The notes: generated by a model from the letters alone, not told the origin. DNA of 64,000 nucleotides from Paraburkholderia agricolaris (GCF_009455635.1 NZ_QPER01000002.1:2418001-2482000), one strand, 5' to 3'; shown: positions 55,250-64,000, counted from the first letter of the stretch. Translations and numbers: made by a program.

Positions 55250-56329
55250 CTAATGCTTCGGCGCCGCGCCGCCGGAACTCGCGGTACTGCTGCTACCGCC
55301 ACCGCCACCACCATGGCCGCCGAAACCGAAGATCGTGCGCACCCGCTCGCCGCCCGCGAACGCGAGCGACAGCAGCAACAGAAAACCCCACGCGCAATCG
55401 CCAAAAAACTGCGACACGCCCAGCAGATTGAACAGACTCGAGAGAAACTGCAGCACGGTGGCCGCAAAGAACACGCAGATGATGCGGCCGTGGCCGCCGG
55501 CCGGATTCACACCGCCCATCACCGCGATCAGAATGGCAATCAGCAGATAGGAGTTGCCGTAGTCCCATTTCGCGCTCGACGTATGGGTCGCGCTGATCAG
55601 ACCGGCGAGCGAGGCCAGCACGCCGCACATCGCATAGATTGTGATCAGCATCCGCGCACGCGGAATGCCGGCGTAGAACGCGGCCTTCGGATTGGTGCCC
55701 ATCAGATAGAGGCGCAAACCGAACGGGCTGCGCTTGAGCAACCATCCCAGCACGATCACAGCGGCGATAAAGATGCAGAATGCGATCGGCACCTGAAACA
55801 CGGTACCGTTGCCGATATTCGACAAGGGATCGACATAGTCGACGTGTACCGAAGCGCCATTACTGAGCACGACCGCAAAACCCGTGAACAACAGTTGCGT
55901 GCCGAGCGTGCAGAGAATCGGCGTAAGGCGCAGACGCGCAATGACCACGCCGTTCAGGAGTCCGCCAAGCAGCCCCATCACCACGACGATCACGCAGAAG
56001 AGCGACGTGTAGAGCACCGGCGAGTCGTCGCCGCTGACGAAGCGCGGCACGACCAGCGCGGCGACCATCCCGGACAGGTTCGCGAGCCCCACGCCCGACA
56101 GGTCGATTCCTCCGTTGCCCGACACCATCGACAACATGATGCCGAGCGCGAGCAGGCCGAGTTCAGGCAACTGCCCGCCCATCGACTGCAGGTTGTCGAT
56201 ATCGACGAATTGCCCGCGCGAGAGCCAGGTTGCGGCCAGCACGACGAGTACGTTGACGATCAGCAGGAAATTCAGTTGCCGGTCGCCGAACATTTTTCCA
56301 GCGTTGCCAGTGGTAAACGAGGACTTCAT
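55250..56329 (-). CDS. ABC sugar transporter permease 2
   Basis: 359 residues, RbsC-type permease with GLLALGIMLSMVSGNGGIDLS, LTPILCTLGTQLLFTGFAVV, GTNPKAAFYAGIPRARMLI and AILIAVMGGVNPAGGHGRI. The C-terminal tail is unusual: a run of glycines, then Ser/Thr/Ala-rich residues ending in PKH. An upstream TTG start at 56359 is in frame, but the ATG at 56329 with AAGGAG 12 bases upstream is preferred. Paired with permease 1 to make a heterodimeric channel. Confidence 0.88.
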   Translation of the reverse strand: MKSSFTTGNAGKMFGDRQLNFLLIVNVLVVLAATWLSRGQFVDIDNLQSMGGQLPELGLLALGIMLSMVSGNGGIDLSGVGLANLSGMVAALVVPRFVSGDDSPVLYTSLFCVIVVVMGLLGGLLNGVVIARLRLTPILCTLGTQLLFTGFAVVLSNGASVHVDYVDPLSNIGNGTVFQVPIAFCIFIAAVIVLGWLLKRSPFGLRLYLMGTNPKAAFYAGIPRARMLITIYAMCGVLASLAGLISATHTSSAKWDYGNSYLLIAILIAVMGGVNPAGGHGRIICVFFAATVLQFLSSLFNLLGVSQFFGDCAWGFLLLLSLAFAGGERVRTIFGFGGHGGGGGGSSSTASSGGAAPKH

Positions 56330-56362
56330 GGTGAACACGATCTCCTTGAGTCTTCGCAATGA

Positions 56363-57337
56363 TCAGGACAGCGGCGAGCTTGCCGGAGACAGTTCGGCCG
56401 GCTGGTTCAACACGCGATTCACCTCGTCGAGCGTCGGCATGGAAGGCGCCGTGCCCGGCCGCGTGACGGAAATGCCCGCGAGTGCGCAGCCGAAACGCAG
56501 TGCGGCCATCGCGTCGTCGCCGCGTGCAAGAGCGGCCGCGAAGCCGCCCGTGAAGCCGTCGCCCGCACCGGCGGTCTCCACCACGCGGCCGCAGCGATAG
56601 GCCGGCACGAGCACGGACTGGGTCGGCGAGTGCAGCAGCGCGCCGCTTTCCCCCAGCGTAACGATGACCGCGCCAACACCTTTGGCGAGCAGCACGTCGG
56701 CAGCACGGCGCGCGTCATCGGCATTCGCGATCGGCACGCCGGTGAGCGCGGCGGCTTCGGTTTCGTTGGGGGTGATGTAGTCGCACAACGGGAAGATGTC
56801 GTCGTCGAGCGGCAACGCGGGCGCCGGATTGAACACGGTGATGACGCCGTGCCGGCGCGCCACCTCAAGGCCGCGGCGCGCCGCCGCGAGCGGCTGCTCG
56901 AGTTGCGTGACGAACACGCGCGCAGCGGCAATGTCGGCTTCGATCGCGTCGACGTCGGCTGCGTTCATCGTGCCGGCCGCGCCGGAAGCGACGATGATCG
57001 CGTTCATGCCGGTGGTGTCGTCGACGAAGATATGCGCCGCGCCCGTGGAGACGCCCTCGATCACCGACGCGCGTGCCGTAATGCCTTCAGTAGCCCACGT
57101 TTTACGCGCAATCTCGCCGAATGCATCGTTGCCGATGCGGGTGCAGAACACCACCTCGGCGCCGGCACGCGCCGCCGCCACCGCCTGATTCGAGCCCTTG
57201 CCGCCAGGACCCATTGCGAATGCCGAGCCGGCAATCGTCTCTCCGATCAGGGGCATACGCGCGGCACGAAACGTCAGGTCCGTGACGTAGATGCCCAGAA
57301 TGACGACACGCCCGTTTCGTTGTACCGGCGTATTCAT
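56363..57337 (-). CDS. Ribokinase-family (PfkB) sugar kinase
   Basis: 324 residues: the N-terminal MPLIGETIAGSAFAMGPGGK (substrate-binding GGKGSNQA), FCTRIGNDAFGE, ITPNETEAAALTG and the C-terminal active-site motif ETAGAGDGFTGGFAAAL, where the catalytic Asp of GAGD is kept. It would phosphorylate ribose, deoxyribose or a related sugar at C5. In this operon, next to DeoC and an aldehyde dehydrogenase, a deoxyribokinase role is plausible. GAGGGG precedes the ATG. Confidence 0.9.
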   Translation of the reverse strand: MNTPVQRNGRVVILGIYVTDLTFRAARMPLIGETIAGSAFAMGPGGKGSNQAVAAARAGAEVVFCTRIGNDAFGEIARKTWATEGITARASVIEGVSTGAAHIFVDDTTGMNAIIVASGAAGTMNAADVDAIEADIAAARVFVTQLEQPLAAARRGLEVARRHGVITVFNPAPALPLDDDIFPLCDYITPNETEAAALTGVPIANADDARRAADVLLAKGVGAVIVTLGESGALLHSPTQSVLVPAYRCGRVVETAGAGDGFTGGFAAALARGDDAMAALRFGCALAGISVTRPGTAPSMPTLDEVNRVLNQPAELSPASSPLS

Positions 57338-57454
57338 TCGCGTTCCCCTCGAGGCAAAACCTGCGAAAACCGCAAATTCAGATTCTTCAGCACGTTGTCT
57401 CCTCCATTTTCTGGTTGGCGTGCATGGGGTTTCGACACCCTGTGGGTCTAGCGG

Positions 57455-59857
57455 TCAGTCTCCGTACGGGATCCAGATGTTCTTCACCTGCACGGCCTGA
57501 CGCAAAAACGGACGGCCTTCGCTCGAACGGTCGAACCAGTCGAACTGGCGGCCATAATCGACGAATGTCCGCTTCAGATTGCCAACCGACTCGCGCTCGA
57601 CCAGCGTCGAATCCGCCGCATGGCCGAAACACCAGAGCGCATCGACGTCATCGTGTCTGGCAAGCGCGGGCAACAGCGCACCGCGCTCACCCGTGACGAT
57701 GTTCAGCACGCCGCCCGGCACATCTGAAGTCTCGGCTACCTGATAAAAATCGGTCACGGTGAGCGGGCACGCCGCACTCGGCAAGACCACCACACGATTG
57801 CCCATGGCCAGCGCGGGCGCCACCAGCGAGACGAAGCCGAGCAACGGCGCTTCGTCCGGACAGGCGATACCGATCACCCCAAGCGGCTCGTGCATGGCCA
57901 GCGCGACACCGCGCAGCGGCGGCGTATGCACGGCGCCGTCGAACTTGTCGGCCCACGCCGCGTAAGTAAAGAGGCGTGCTACCGCAGCCTCGACTTCCGC
58001 ATGCGCCGCCGCTTCCGTCGCGCCGTTTCTGATCACCAGTTGCCGCGCGAATTCGTCCGCACGAACGGCCAGGTTCTCCGCGAGATAGAACAGCACCTGG
58101 GCACGGTTATGCGTGCTCGCCTGCGACCATTTCTGCGCCGCGCGCGCCGCTTCGACCGCGTTACGAATATCCTTGCGATTGCCCTCACCCACTTCACCGA
58201 CCAGAGTGCCATCCGGCGCGTGAACCGGTAACGAATAGCCGCTATCCGGACGCACCTGCTTGCCACCGATGAAAAGCTTCGCAGTACGGTCGATCAGCGT
58301 GACGTTCGACAACGACCCAAGCCCGTCTGCGCCGGCTGTCTGTTCAGGGCGTTCAGCGCGCGCGTCCCGGCGGGCGGCAAGCTTGAGCCAGGCACGCGGC
58401 TTCAGATATTCGTAGATGCCCTCGCTGCCGCCTTCCCGGCCATAGCCCGACTCGCGGTAACCCCCGAAACCAACCGCCGCATCGAACAGATTGGTCGCGT
58501 TGATCCACACCACGCCACAAAGAAGGCGCGGCGCGACATCGAGCGCGCGGCCGATGGTTTCGCTCCACACGCTCGCAGCGAGCCCGTAGCGCGAGTTATT
58601 GGCAAGCGCAATCGCTTCGTCCGGTGTGCGAAAACTCATTGCGACCAATACCGGTCCGAAGATTTCTTCCTGCGCCAGAATGGAAGCCGGCGCCACGCCG
58701 GTGACGAGTGTAGGCGGATAAAAACAGCCACCGGCAGGCATCGCCGTATCGGGCGACTGCCACACCACACAGCCTTCACGCCGGCCGGTTTCCACCAGCG
58801 ACTGAATACGTTCGAGTTGCACTGGATCGACGATCGCGCCGATGTCGATACTCTTGTCGAGTGACGTGCCCACGCGCAGCGTTTCCATGCGGCGCTTCAG
58901 CTTCGCGATGAAACGCGCTTCGATGCCCTCCTGCACGAGCAGGCGCGAGCCCGCGCAGCAAACCTGCCCCTGGTTGAACCAGATCGCGTCGACAACTCCT
59001 TCGACCGCGCCGTCGAGATCCGCGTCGTCGAATACGATGAACGGCGACTTGCCGCCGAGTTCGAGCGTCAGCGATTTGCCCGAGCCGGCCGTGGCCGCGC
59101 GTATCAGGCGCCCGACTTCCGTCGACCCCGTGAACGCGATCTTGTCCACTTGCGGATGCTCGACGAGCGCGGCGCCGGTGCGGCCGTCGCCCGTCACGAC
59201 GTTCAGCACGCCGGCCGGCAAACCGGCCCGGTGCGCGAGTTCGGCAAACAGCAGCGCCGTGAGCGGCGTGTATTCGGCCGGCTTCAACACGACGCAGTTG
59301 CCCAGTGCAATCGCCGGTGCGATCTTCCACGCGAGCATCAACAGCGGAAAATTCCACGGCACGATCTGGCCGATCACACCGAGCGGCGCGTAATCGGCGA
59401 ATTCGCTCTCCTGCAATTGCGCCCACCCTGCGTGATGCAGGAAGTGCCGCGCGACGAGCGGTACGTCGATATCGCGTGTTTCACGGATCGGCTTGCCGTT
59501 GTCGAGTGCTTCGAGCACGGCAAAGAGGCGGCTATGCCGCTGCACCATGCGCGCGAGCGCATACAGATGCCGTGCCCGCCCGGCGCCGCCCAACGCGAGC
59601 CAGCCCGGCTGCGCGGCGCGCGCGGCGGCCACGGCCGCGTCGACATCGGCCGCGTCGCCCTGCGCGATATCCGCGAGCCGCTCGCCCGTGGCTGGCGCGT
59701 GCGAGACGAACCGCTCGCCGGCAGCGGGCGCATGCCACGCACCGCCGATGAAATGCCCGAAGCCCGCTTCATACTGCGCGAGCCACGCGCGCGCAGGGCG
59801 ATCGTCCTCGGGTGCGGGACCGTACTCCATCGATGAAAAATACTCGGCTACGCTCAT
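57455..59857 (-). CDS. Two-domain aldehyde dehydrogenase, ALDH16-like
   Basis: 800 residues: a complete ALDH domain (about 25-500) and a second, shorter ALDH-like domain (about 535-800). The first has IGQIVPWNFPLLMLAWKIAP, FTGSTEVGR, the general base in LTLELGGKSPFIVFDDAD (near 264) and the catalytic Cys in GQVCCAGSRLL (near 298). The second starts LFIGGKQVRPDSGYS and has GVIGIACPDEAPLLGFVSLV but no catalytic Cys region. This layout is that of ALDH16-type proteins of some bacteria and animals. Located between deoC and the kinase, it most simply oxidises the acetaldehyde released by DeoC. Confidence 0.9.
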   Translation of the reverse strand: MSVAEYFSSMEYGPAPEDDRPARAWLAQYEAGFGHFIGGAWHAPAAGERFVSHAPATGERLADIAQGDAADVDAAVAAARAAQPGWLALGGAGRARHLYALARMVQRHSRLFAVLEALDNGKPIRETRDIDVPLVARHFLHHAGWAQLQESEFADYAPLGVIGQIVPWNFPLLMLAWKIAPAIALGNCVVLKPAEYTPLTALLFAELAHRAGLPAGVLNVVTGDGRTGAALVEHPQVDKIAFTGSTEVGRLIRAATAGSGKSLTLELGGKSPFIVFDDADLDGAVEGVVDAIWFNQGQVCCAGSRLLVQEGIEARFIAKLKRRMETLRVGTSLDKSIDIGAIVDPVQLERIQSLVETGRREGCVVWQSPDTAMPAGGCFYPPTLVTGVAPASILAQEEIFGPVLVAMSFRTPDEAIALANNSRYGLAASVWSETIGRALDVAPRLLCGVVWINATNLFDAAVGFGGYRESGYGREGGSEGIYEYLKPRAWLKLAARRDARAERPEQTAGADGLGSLSNVTLIDRTAKLFIGGKQVRPDSGYSLPVHAPDGTLVGEVGEGNRKDIRNAVEAARAAQKWSQASTHNRAQVLFYLAENLAVRADEFARQLVIRNGATEAAAHAEVEAAVARLFTYAAWADKFDGAVHTPPLRGVALAMHEPLGVIGIACPDEAPLLGFVSLVAPALAMGNRVVVLPSAACPLTVTDFYQVAETSDVPGGVLNIVTGERGALLPALARHDDVDALWCFGHAADSTLVERESVGNLKRTFVDYGRQFDWFDRSSEGRPFLRQAVQVKNIWIPYGD

Positions 59858-59873
59858 GAGATCGGTCTTCTGT

Positions 59874-60884
59874 TCAGGCTACGGGGTGGCGGTTGAAAGC
59901 GGAGTAACGGCCGCTCACGTGATGTTCGAGCTGGCGTTCGATATCGGCCAGCAGGCTCGATGCGCCGATCCGGAACAGTTCCGGTTCGAGCCACGGACGG
60001 CCCAGTTCCTCCTTCATGAGAATCTGATAGGACAGCACGGACTTCGCGCTCGACACACCGCCCGCCGGCTTGAAGCCGATCGGCACACCGGTGCGCTGCT
60101 GGTATTCGCGGATCATGCGTACCATCACCAGCGAGACATCCAGCGTGGCGTTGACCCCTTCCTTGCCGGTCGACGTCTTGATGAAGTCGGCGCCGGCCAT
60201 CATGCAGACCATCGAGGCGCGCGCCACGTTGGAGAGCGTGCGGATGTCGCCGGTGGCCAGAATCGCCTTCAGGTGTGCCGGACCGCAGGCCGCGCGGAAC
60301 TCGCGCACCTCGTCGTAGAGCGCCTGCCAGTTGCCGGTCAGCACATATTCACGCGTGACGACAATGTCGATTTCCTGCGCCCCGTCCGCCACCGACGCCT
60401 CGATCTCTTTCAGCTTCAGCGGATGCGGAATCAGTCCGGCCGGAAATCCTGTCGATACTGCGGCGACCGGAATGCCGCTGCCCTGCAGCGCATCCACCGC
60501 CGCCGCGACGAAGCGGTGATAAACACACACCGCGCCCGCGGTGATGCCGTGCGGCGCGATGCCGAGCGCTTCGAGCAGATCGGCCCGCACGGGTTGGCGC
60601 GCCTTCGCGCAAAGGCGGCGCACGCGCCCCTCGGTGTCGTCGCCATTGAGCGTGGTGAGGTCGATACAGGTGACAGCCTTCAGCAGCCAGGCTGCCTGGG
60701 CATCTTTCTTGACGCTGCGGCGGGTTCCGAGCGTGGCCGTGCGCCGCTCGACCGCGGACTGATTGACCCGCAAGCCGTCCAGCCAGGACGCGTCGAACGG
60801 CAGGCCCGGATTACGCACCGGATGAACCAGCGGGCCGCCGCGCAGCGTGACGACCGAAGAAGAAAGCACAGGGGCTTCAGGCAT
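59874..60884 (-). CDS. deoC: Deoxyribose-phosphate aldolase
   Basis: 336 residues, DeoC/class I aldolase, longer than the E. coli enzyme by an N-terminal extension of about 70 residues. The catalytic lysines are visible: Lys in HLKAILATGDIR (near 205), the Schiff-base Lys in ADFIKTSTGKEG (near 236), and Lys in IGFKPAGGV (near 271). It splits 2-deoxyribose-5-phosphate into glyceraldehyde-3-phosphate and acetaldehyde. The start at 60884 is preferred to 60986 as the longer reading runs into the control region. First gene of the leftward operon; the ALDH follows after 16 bp. Confidence 0.93.
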   Translation of the reverse strand: MPEAPVLSSSVVTLRGGPLVHPVRNPGLPFDASWLDGLRVNQSAVERRTATLGTRRSVKKDAQAAWLLKAVTCIDLTTLNGDDTEGRVRRLCAKARQPVRADLLEALGIAPHGITAGAVCVYHRFVAAAVDALQGSGIPVAAVSTGFPAGLIPHPLKLKEIEASVADGAQEIDIVVTREYVLTGNWQALYDEVREFRAACGPAHLKAILATGDIRTLSNVARASMVCMMAGADFIKTSTGKEGVNATLDVSLVMVRMIREYQQRTGVPIGFKPAGGVSSAKSVLSYQILMKEELGRPWLEPELFRIGASSLLADIERQLEHHVSGRYSAFNRHPVA

Positions 60885-60955
60885 AAGGCATCCGGAAATT
60901 TGACGCGGCGCACAACGGCCGCCGACAAGTTTGTTCGCACTTATGCTACAACGAT

Positions 60956-60971
60956 TGATAGAATTATCACA
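60956..60971. promoter_or_regulatory. DeoR-type operator between deoC and the divergent ABC genes
   Basis: TGATAGAATTATCACA matches the E. coli DeoR operator TGTTAGAATTCTAACA at 13 of 16 positions and contains the dyad TGATA-GAAT-TATCA. It is 71 bp upstream of deoC and 165 bp upstream of the rightward ABC gene, in the 251-bp AT-rich divergent control region. Presumed binding site of the DeoR-family regulator at 50716-51441. Confidence 0.62.
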
Positions 60972-61135
60972 AGCTTTCCGATTCAATCGTCACATAATCC
61001 GGTATCAGGCGCTGTCACACGCCACAAATGTTATTGACGCACCATATTCATGATGCGAAGATCACAAAACGGTTTCGGCCATCAGCGCCATACAAAGAGA
61101 AAGATTCCGCCGTATCGACGAAGGAGACGTGTCAG

Positions 61136-62770
61136 ATGAGTGAGCCGGTTGCGGTCGCGGCCGCGTCATCGCCTCAGGTTCCATTGATCCGTGTTGCGGG
61201 CGTCACCAAACGATTCGGTGGCGTGCAGGCGCTGCGCGGCGTCAGCCTCGACGTATTGCCCGGCGAAGTCCATGCGTTGCTCGGCGAAAACGGCGCCGGC
61301 AAATCCACCCTGATCAAGATCCTCAGCGGCGTGCATGCCTATGACGACGGCGTCATCGAGATCGCCGGCCAGAAAGTGGCGTTCGACTCGCCGGCGCGCT
61401 CGCGTGAAGCCGGTGTTGCCGTGGTCTATCAGGATCTAAGCCTGGTCGAATCGCTGTCGGTCGGCGCAAATCTGATGCTGGGGCGCGAGCCCCGCACCCG
61501 TCTCGGTTTCGTGAAGAACCGGCAACTGATGGCCACCGTCCGCGAATTCCTCCACTCGCACGGCATCCCGCTCGACCCGCGCACGCCCGTTGGCGCATTG
61601 CCGTTCGCATACCGGCAAATGACCGAAATCTGCAAGGCGCTGATGGGCGACGTGCGCGTGCTGATTCTCGACGAACCCACCTCGGCGCTGACCGGCGGCG
61701 AGGAACAGATTCTGTTCGACGCGATCCGCGCGGTCACACAGCGCGGCGTCGGTGTGATCTATGTGACGCATCGTCTGAACGAGGTGTTCAGGATTTCGCA
61801 GCGTGTCACCGTGTTTCGCGACGGAGCCAACGCAGGAGTGTTCCAGACCGCGCACACCGATATGAAGCAACTGGTCGCGGCCATCGTCGGCCCCGGTCAT
61901 GCGGCCTTGCAGGCGCGGGAGCGGACGGCTGCCGGCATGGCGGGTGACGAACCGGGTCTCGGGCGGCAAACCCTGGCCACCTTCCATGCCGCCGCTGCGC
62001 CCGTGCTCAAGTTGTCGAACGTCAGCAACGACAGGCTTCGCCACGTCGATCTGCTGATTCGCCGCGGCGAGATCCACGGGCTCGCGGGATTGATCGGCAG
62101 CGGACGCACGGAGATCCTGCAAACCATCTTCGGCATTCGCAAGATCGAGGCAGGCGCGATCGTGATCGAAGGTCAATCCCGCGCACGTATGACGCCGGCC
62201 GAAGCCATCCGGCTCGGGGTCGCGCTGGTGCCTGAAGATCGTCATCTGGAAGGGCTCGTTCTCGACCATTCGATCGAGCGCAATCTGACCTTGCCGCGCT
62301 TGCCGCAATTCTCCCGTTGGGGGTGGCTGCGCAGCCAGGCGGCCGTCAATCAGGCGAAGCACTCGATGCAGGAACTCGCCGTCAAGGCACCGGGTTCGTC
62401 GACCCCGGTCAAATTCCTCTCCGGCGGCAACCAGCAAAAAGTGGTCTTTGCAAAGTGGAATCACCCGCGTCCCAGGATCCTTCTGCTCGACGAACCGACA
62501 GTCGGCGTGGATGTCGGCGCGCGCGAGGAGATCTACGACGTGATCCAGGACGCCGCGCACGCGGGCACCGCCGTGCTCGTCGTGTCCTCCGACCTCGATG
62601 AGTTGCTGCGCCTGTGTGGCCGGATTTCGATCGTTGTGGACGGCTCGATCGTCAAGAGCGTCGAACGTGCCGATCTCGCCAACGCCGAGGCGCTTCATCA
62701 CCTGATCCAGTTGTCCCGTTCTTCCATCGAGTCCCCCGGCGGGACTTCTTCCAGGGCGCATTCAAAATGA
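61136..62770 (+). CDS. ABC sugar transporter ATP-binding protein (second system)
   Basis: 544 residues, two ATPase domains. Domain one: LGENGAGKSTLIKILSG, VLILDEPTSALTGGEEQ. Domain two: the usual GLIGSGRTEILQ with Arg in the P-loop, LSGGNQQKVVFAKW and an intact Walker B LLLDEPTVGVDVGARE. AAGGAG at 61121-61126 fixes the start at 61136. The stop overlaps the permease start (ATGA). Divergent from deoC, sharing the control region with the DeoR-like site. Confidence 0.93.
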   Translation: MSEPVAVAAASSPQVPLIRVAGVTKRFGGVQALRGVSLDVLPGEVHALLGENGAGKSTLIKILSGVHAYDDGVIEIAGQKVAFDSPARSREAGVAVVYQDLSLVESLSVGANLMLGREPRTRLGFVKNRQLMATVREFLHSHGIPLDPRTPVGALPFAYRQMTEICKALMGDVRVLILDEPTSALTGGEEQILFDAIRAVTQRGVGVIYVTHRLNEVFRISQRVTVFRDGANAGVFQTAHTDMKQLVAAIVGPGHAALQARERTAAGMAGDEPGLGRQTLATFHAAAAPVLKLSNVSNDRLRHVDLLIRRGEIHGLAGLIGSGRTEILQTIFGIRKIEAGAIVIEGQSRARMTPAEAIRLGVALVPEDRHLEGLVLDHSIERNLTLPRLPQFSRWGWLRSQAAVNQAKHSMQELAVKAPGSSTPVKFLSGGNQQKVVFAKWNHPRPRILLLDEPTVGVDVGAREEIYDVIQDAAHAGTAVLVVSSDLDELLRLCGRISIVVDGSIVKSVERADLANAEALHHLIQLSRSSIESPGGTSSRAHSK

Positions 62771-63768
62771 ACGATTCTGTCTCGCCGATGACGGCCGAAC
62801 GGCAGGCATCGCCACCGCGCAAGAGCCGCATGCGGCGCATCGCGCAACTCCTGCTGCAAGGCGAGCGGCCCTATGCACTGTACGGCGCGTTCGCCATCCT
62901 GCTGGTGGTGTTCAGCTTCGCTTCACCCTGGTTTCTCTCGATCGATAACTTCCTGAATATCGGCCGGCAAACCGCGCTCGTGTCGATCATCGCTGTCGGC
63001 ATGACCTTTGTGATCATCGCGCGGCAAATCGATCTCTCGGTAGGCTCGACACTGGCGCTGTCGGGTATGTCCGCGGCGCTTGCCATGGCGTATGTCGGCG
63101 ACAACTGGATCGTCGGCGCGATTGCGGGTATTGGCACCGGCGCGATTGTCGGCGCGATCAACGGGGTCGTGAGCACGCGGCTGAACATCCCCTCCTTTCT
63201 CGTGACGCTCGGCACCTTGAGCGCCGCACGCGGACTCGCCTTGATGGTGACGACCACGCGGCCCGAGATCATCACCAACGACTCGTTCATCGCGATCTTC
63301 GGCGAGGGCGACATTGCCGGTGTGCCGGTGCCGATCATCTGGACCGTGCTGACCGTGATCGCCGGCATCCTGCTGCTGCATTACAGCGTGTTCGGCCGGC
63401 AGATCTATGCAGCCGGCGGCAATCCGACGGCGGCGCTCTACTCCGGCATCAACACGCGACGCGTGACCACCCTCGCCTTCATTCTCACCGGCATGCTGGC
63501 CGGACTCGCCGCGCTCGTGCTGTCGGCACGCTCGCATGCGGCACGGCCCGACGTCGTGCAAGGCATGGAGCTCGACGTGATCGCTTCGGTGACGCTCGGC
63601 GGCTGCAGTCTGTTCGGGGGCCGCGGCTTCGTGCTCGGCACGCTGCTCGGCAGTCTCATCATCGGCACGCTCAATAACGGGCTGGTGCTGCTCGGTGTCA
63701 GTTCATCGCTGCAACTGGTGATCAAGGGGGCCATCATCGTCGCGGCGGTGGCCTTCACCAGAAAATGA
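62767..63768 (+). CDS. ABC sugar transporter permease (second system)
   Basis: 333 residues, RbsC-type permease: YALYGAFAILLVVFSFASPWF, VSIIAVGMTFVIIARQIDLSVGS (shortened here to the core VIIARQIDLSVGSTLALSG), SFLVTLGTLSAARGLALMVT, GGNPTAALYSGINTRR and LDVIASVTLGGCSLFGGRG. The ATG at 62767 overlaps the ATPase stop. A single permease gene here implies a homodimeric channel. Confidence 0.92.
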   Translation: MNDSVSPMTAERQASPPRKSRMRRIAQLLLQGERPYALYGAFAILLVVFSFASPWFLSIDNFLNIGRQTALVSIIAVGMTFVIIARQIDLSVGSTLALSGMSAALAMAYVGDNWIVGAIAGIGTGAIVGAINGVVSTRLNIPSFLVTLGTLSAARGLALMVTTTRPEIITNDSFIAIFGEGDIAGVPVPIIWTVLTVIAGILLLHYSVFGRQIYAAGGNPTAALYSGINTRRVTTLAFILTGMLAGLAALVLSARSHAARPDVVQGMELDVIASVTLGGCSLFGGRGFVLGTLLGSLIIGTLNNGLVLLGVSSSLQLVIKGAIIVAAVAFTRK

Positions 63769-63897
63769 GCGGGACATGAGCGCGAAGCGATCCAGAAAAT
63801 GACGAGGGCACGTCGATCGCGCGTGAGTTCGCGTGCCCGCGCTGTTCGTGAATGGCAGGAGACGTAACACCAACATGAAGACCAACGGAGAAGAAAC

Positions 63898-64000
63898 ATG
63901 AAACATCGTCGTGGCTCAGGATACGTTCTACCCACTCTCATGGCGGCCGCCGCAGCCGCCCTCATGGCACTGGCAACGCCGGGCGCCTACGCGCAATGCG
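63898..64000 (+). CDS. Periplasmic sugar-binding protein, N-terminal part (runs off window)
   Basis: The first 34 codons encode a basic start and signal sequence (MKHRRGSGYVLP, then MAAAAAALMALATPGAYAQ). Its position after the permease marks it as the substrate-binding protein of the second ABC system. GGAG lies eight bases before the ATG. An 8-codon frame from 63875 (MKTNGEET) ends in a TGA that overlaps this ATG; it may be a coupling leader or chance. Confidence 0.75.
   Translation, partial: MKHRRGSGYVLPTLMAAAAAALMALATPGAYAQC

Overview
The window is high-GC DNA with the gene content and codon use of a Burkholderiaceae chromosome, most likely Paraburkholderia. The pointers are an OmpC-type trimeric porin, a betaproteobacterial homoprotocatechuate cluster, a bcs cellulose operon with bcsD and a proline-rich bcsP-like gene, and a large palindromic intergenic repeat. 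The assignment is inferred from gene content; no rRNA or tRNA gene and no CRISPR array is visible.

Layout. 1-6.3 kb: a presumed uptake and catabolic cluster (SDR dehydrogenase, MoaF-domain protein, class II histone-deacetylase-like amidohydrolase, MFS transporter, porin) read leftward, with a divergent LuxR-type regulator. 6.3-12.9 kb: the homoprotocatechuate meta-cleavage operon hpaG1-G2-E-D-F-H-I with divergent hpaR and a palindromic operator between them; the hydroxylase genes hpaBC are absent here. 13.0-14.8 kb: a 527-bp palindromic repeat split by an IS110-family element. 14.9-18.5 kb: two c-di-GMP enzymes (GGDEF-EAL and GGDEF). 18.8-32.1 kb: the cellulose operon bcsD-bcsP-bcsQ-bcsA-bcsB-bcsZ-bcsC, mostly with overlapping or nearly touching genes. 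32.2-32.7 kb: a second, intact 530-bp copy of the palindromic repeat. 32.8-50.5 kb: mixed genes, namely DUF2252, a hybrid histidine kinase, DUF72, a lipoprotein, a GntR/TauE/DUF1634 operon, an OmpR-type two-component pair with an EF-hand protein, an ArsB-like transporter, and cytochrome b561 with two YceI proteins. 50.7-64.0 kb: a probable 2-deoxyribose (or related sugar) cluster with a DeoR-type regulator, one complete and one partly visible ABC sugar transporter, a ribokinase-family kinase, DeoC aldolase and an unusual two-domain aldehyde dehydrogenase.

How it works together. The two GGDEF proteins beside bcs are natural suppliers of the c-di-GMP that the PilZ domain of BcsA should bind. 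In the deo-like cluster, import, phosphorylation, DeoC cleavage to glyceraldehyde-3-phosphate plus acetaldehyde, and acetaldehyde oxidation form a coherent route. Two sites resembling the E. coli DeoR operator lie at the regulator promoter and between the divergent transport and catabolic operons.

Most striking signal. The IS110 element at 13080-14348 can be read at base resolution because an uninterrupted repeat arm is present for comparison. Its 5' non-coding segment contains a 5' stem-loop and a loop whose two sides match the left and right halves of its actual target, as expected of a bridge RNA. Joining the element ends would create a TTGACT-17 bp-TATATT promoter in front of that RNA. 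The element sits in a hairpin stem of the palindromic repeat, much as IS621 is known to use REP hairpins in E. coli.
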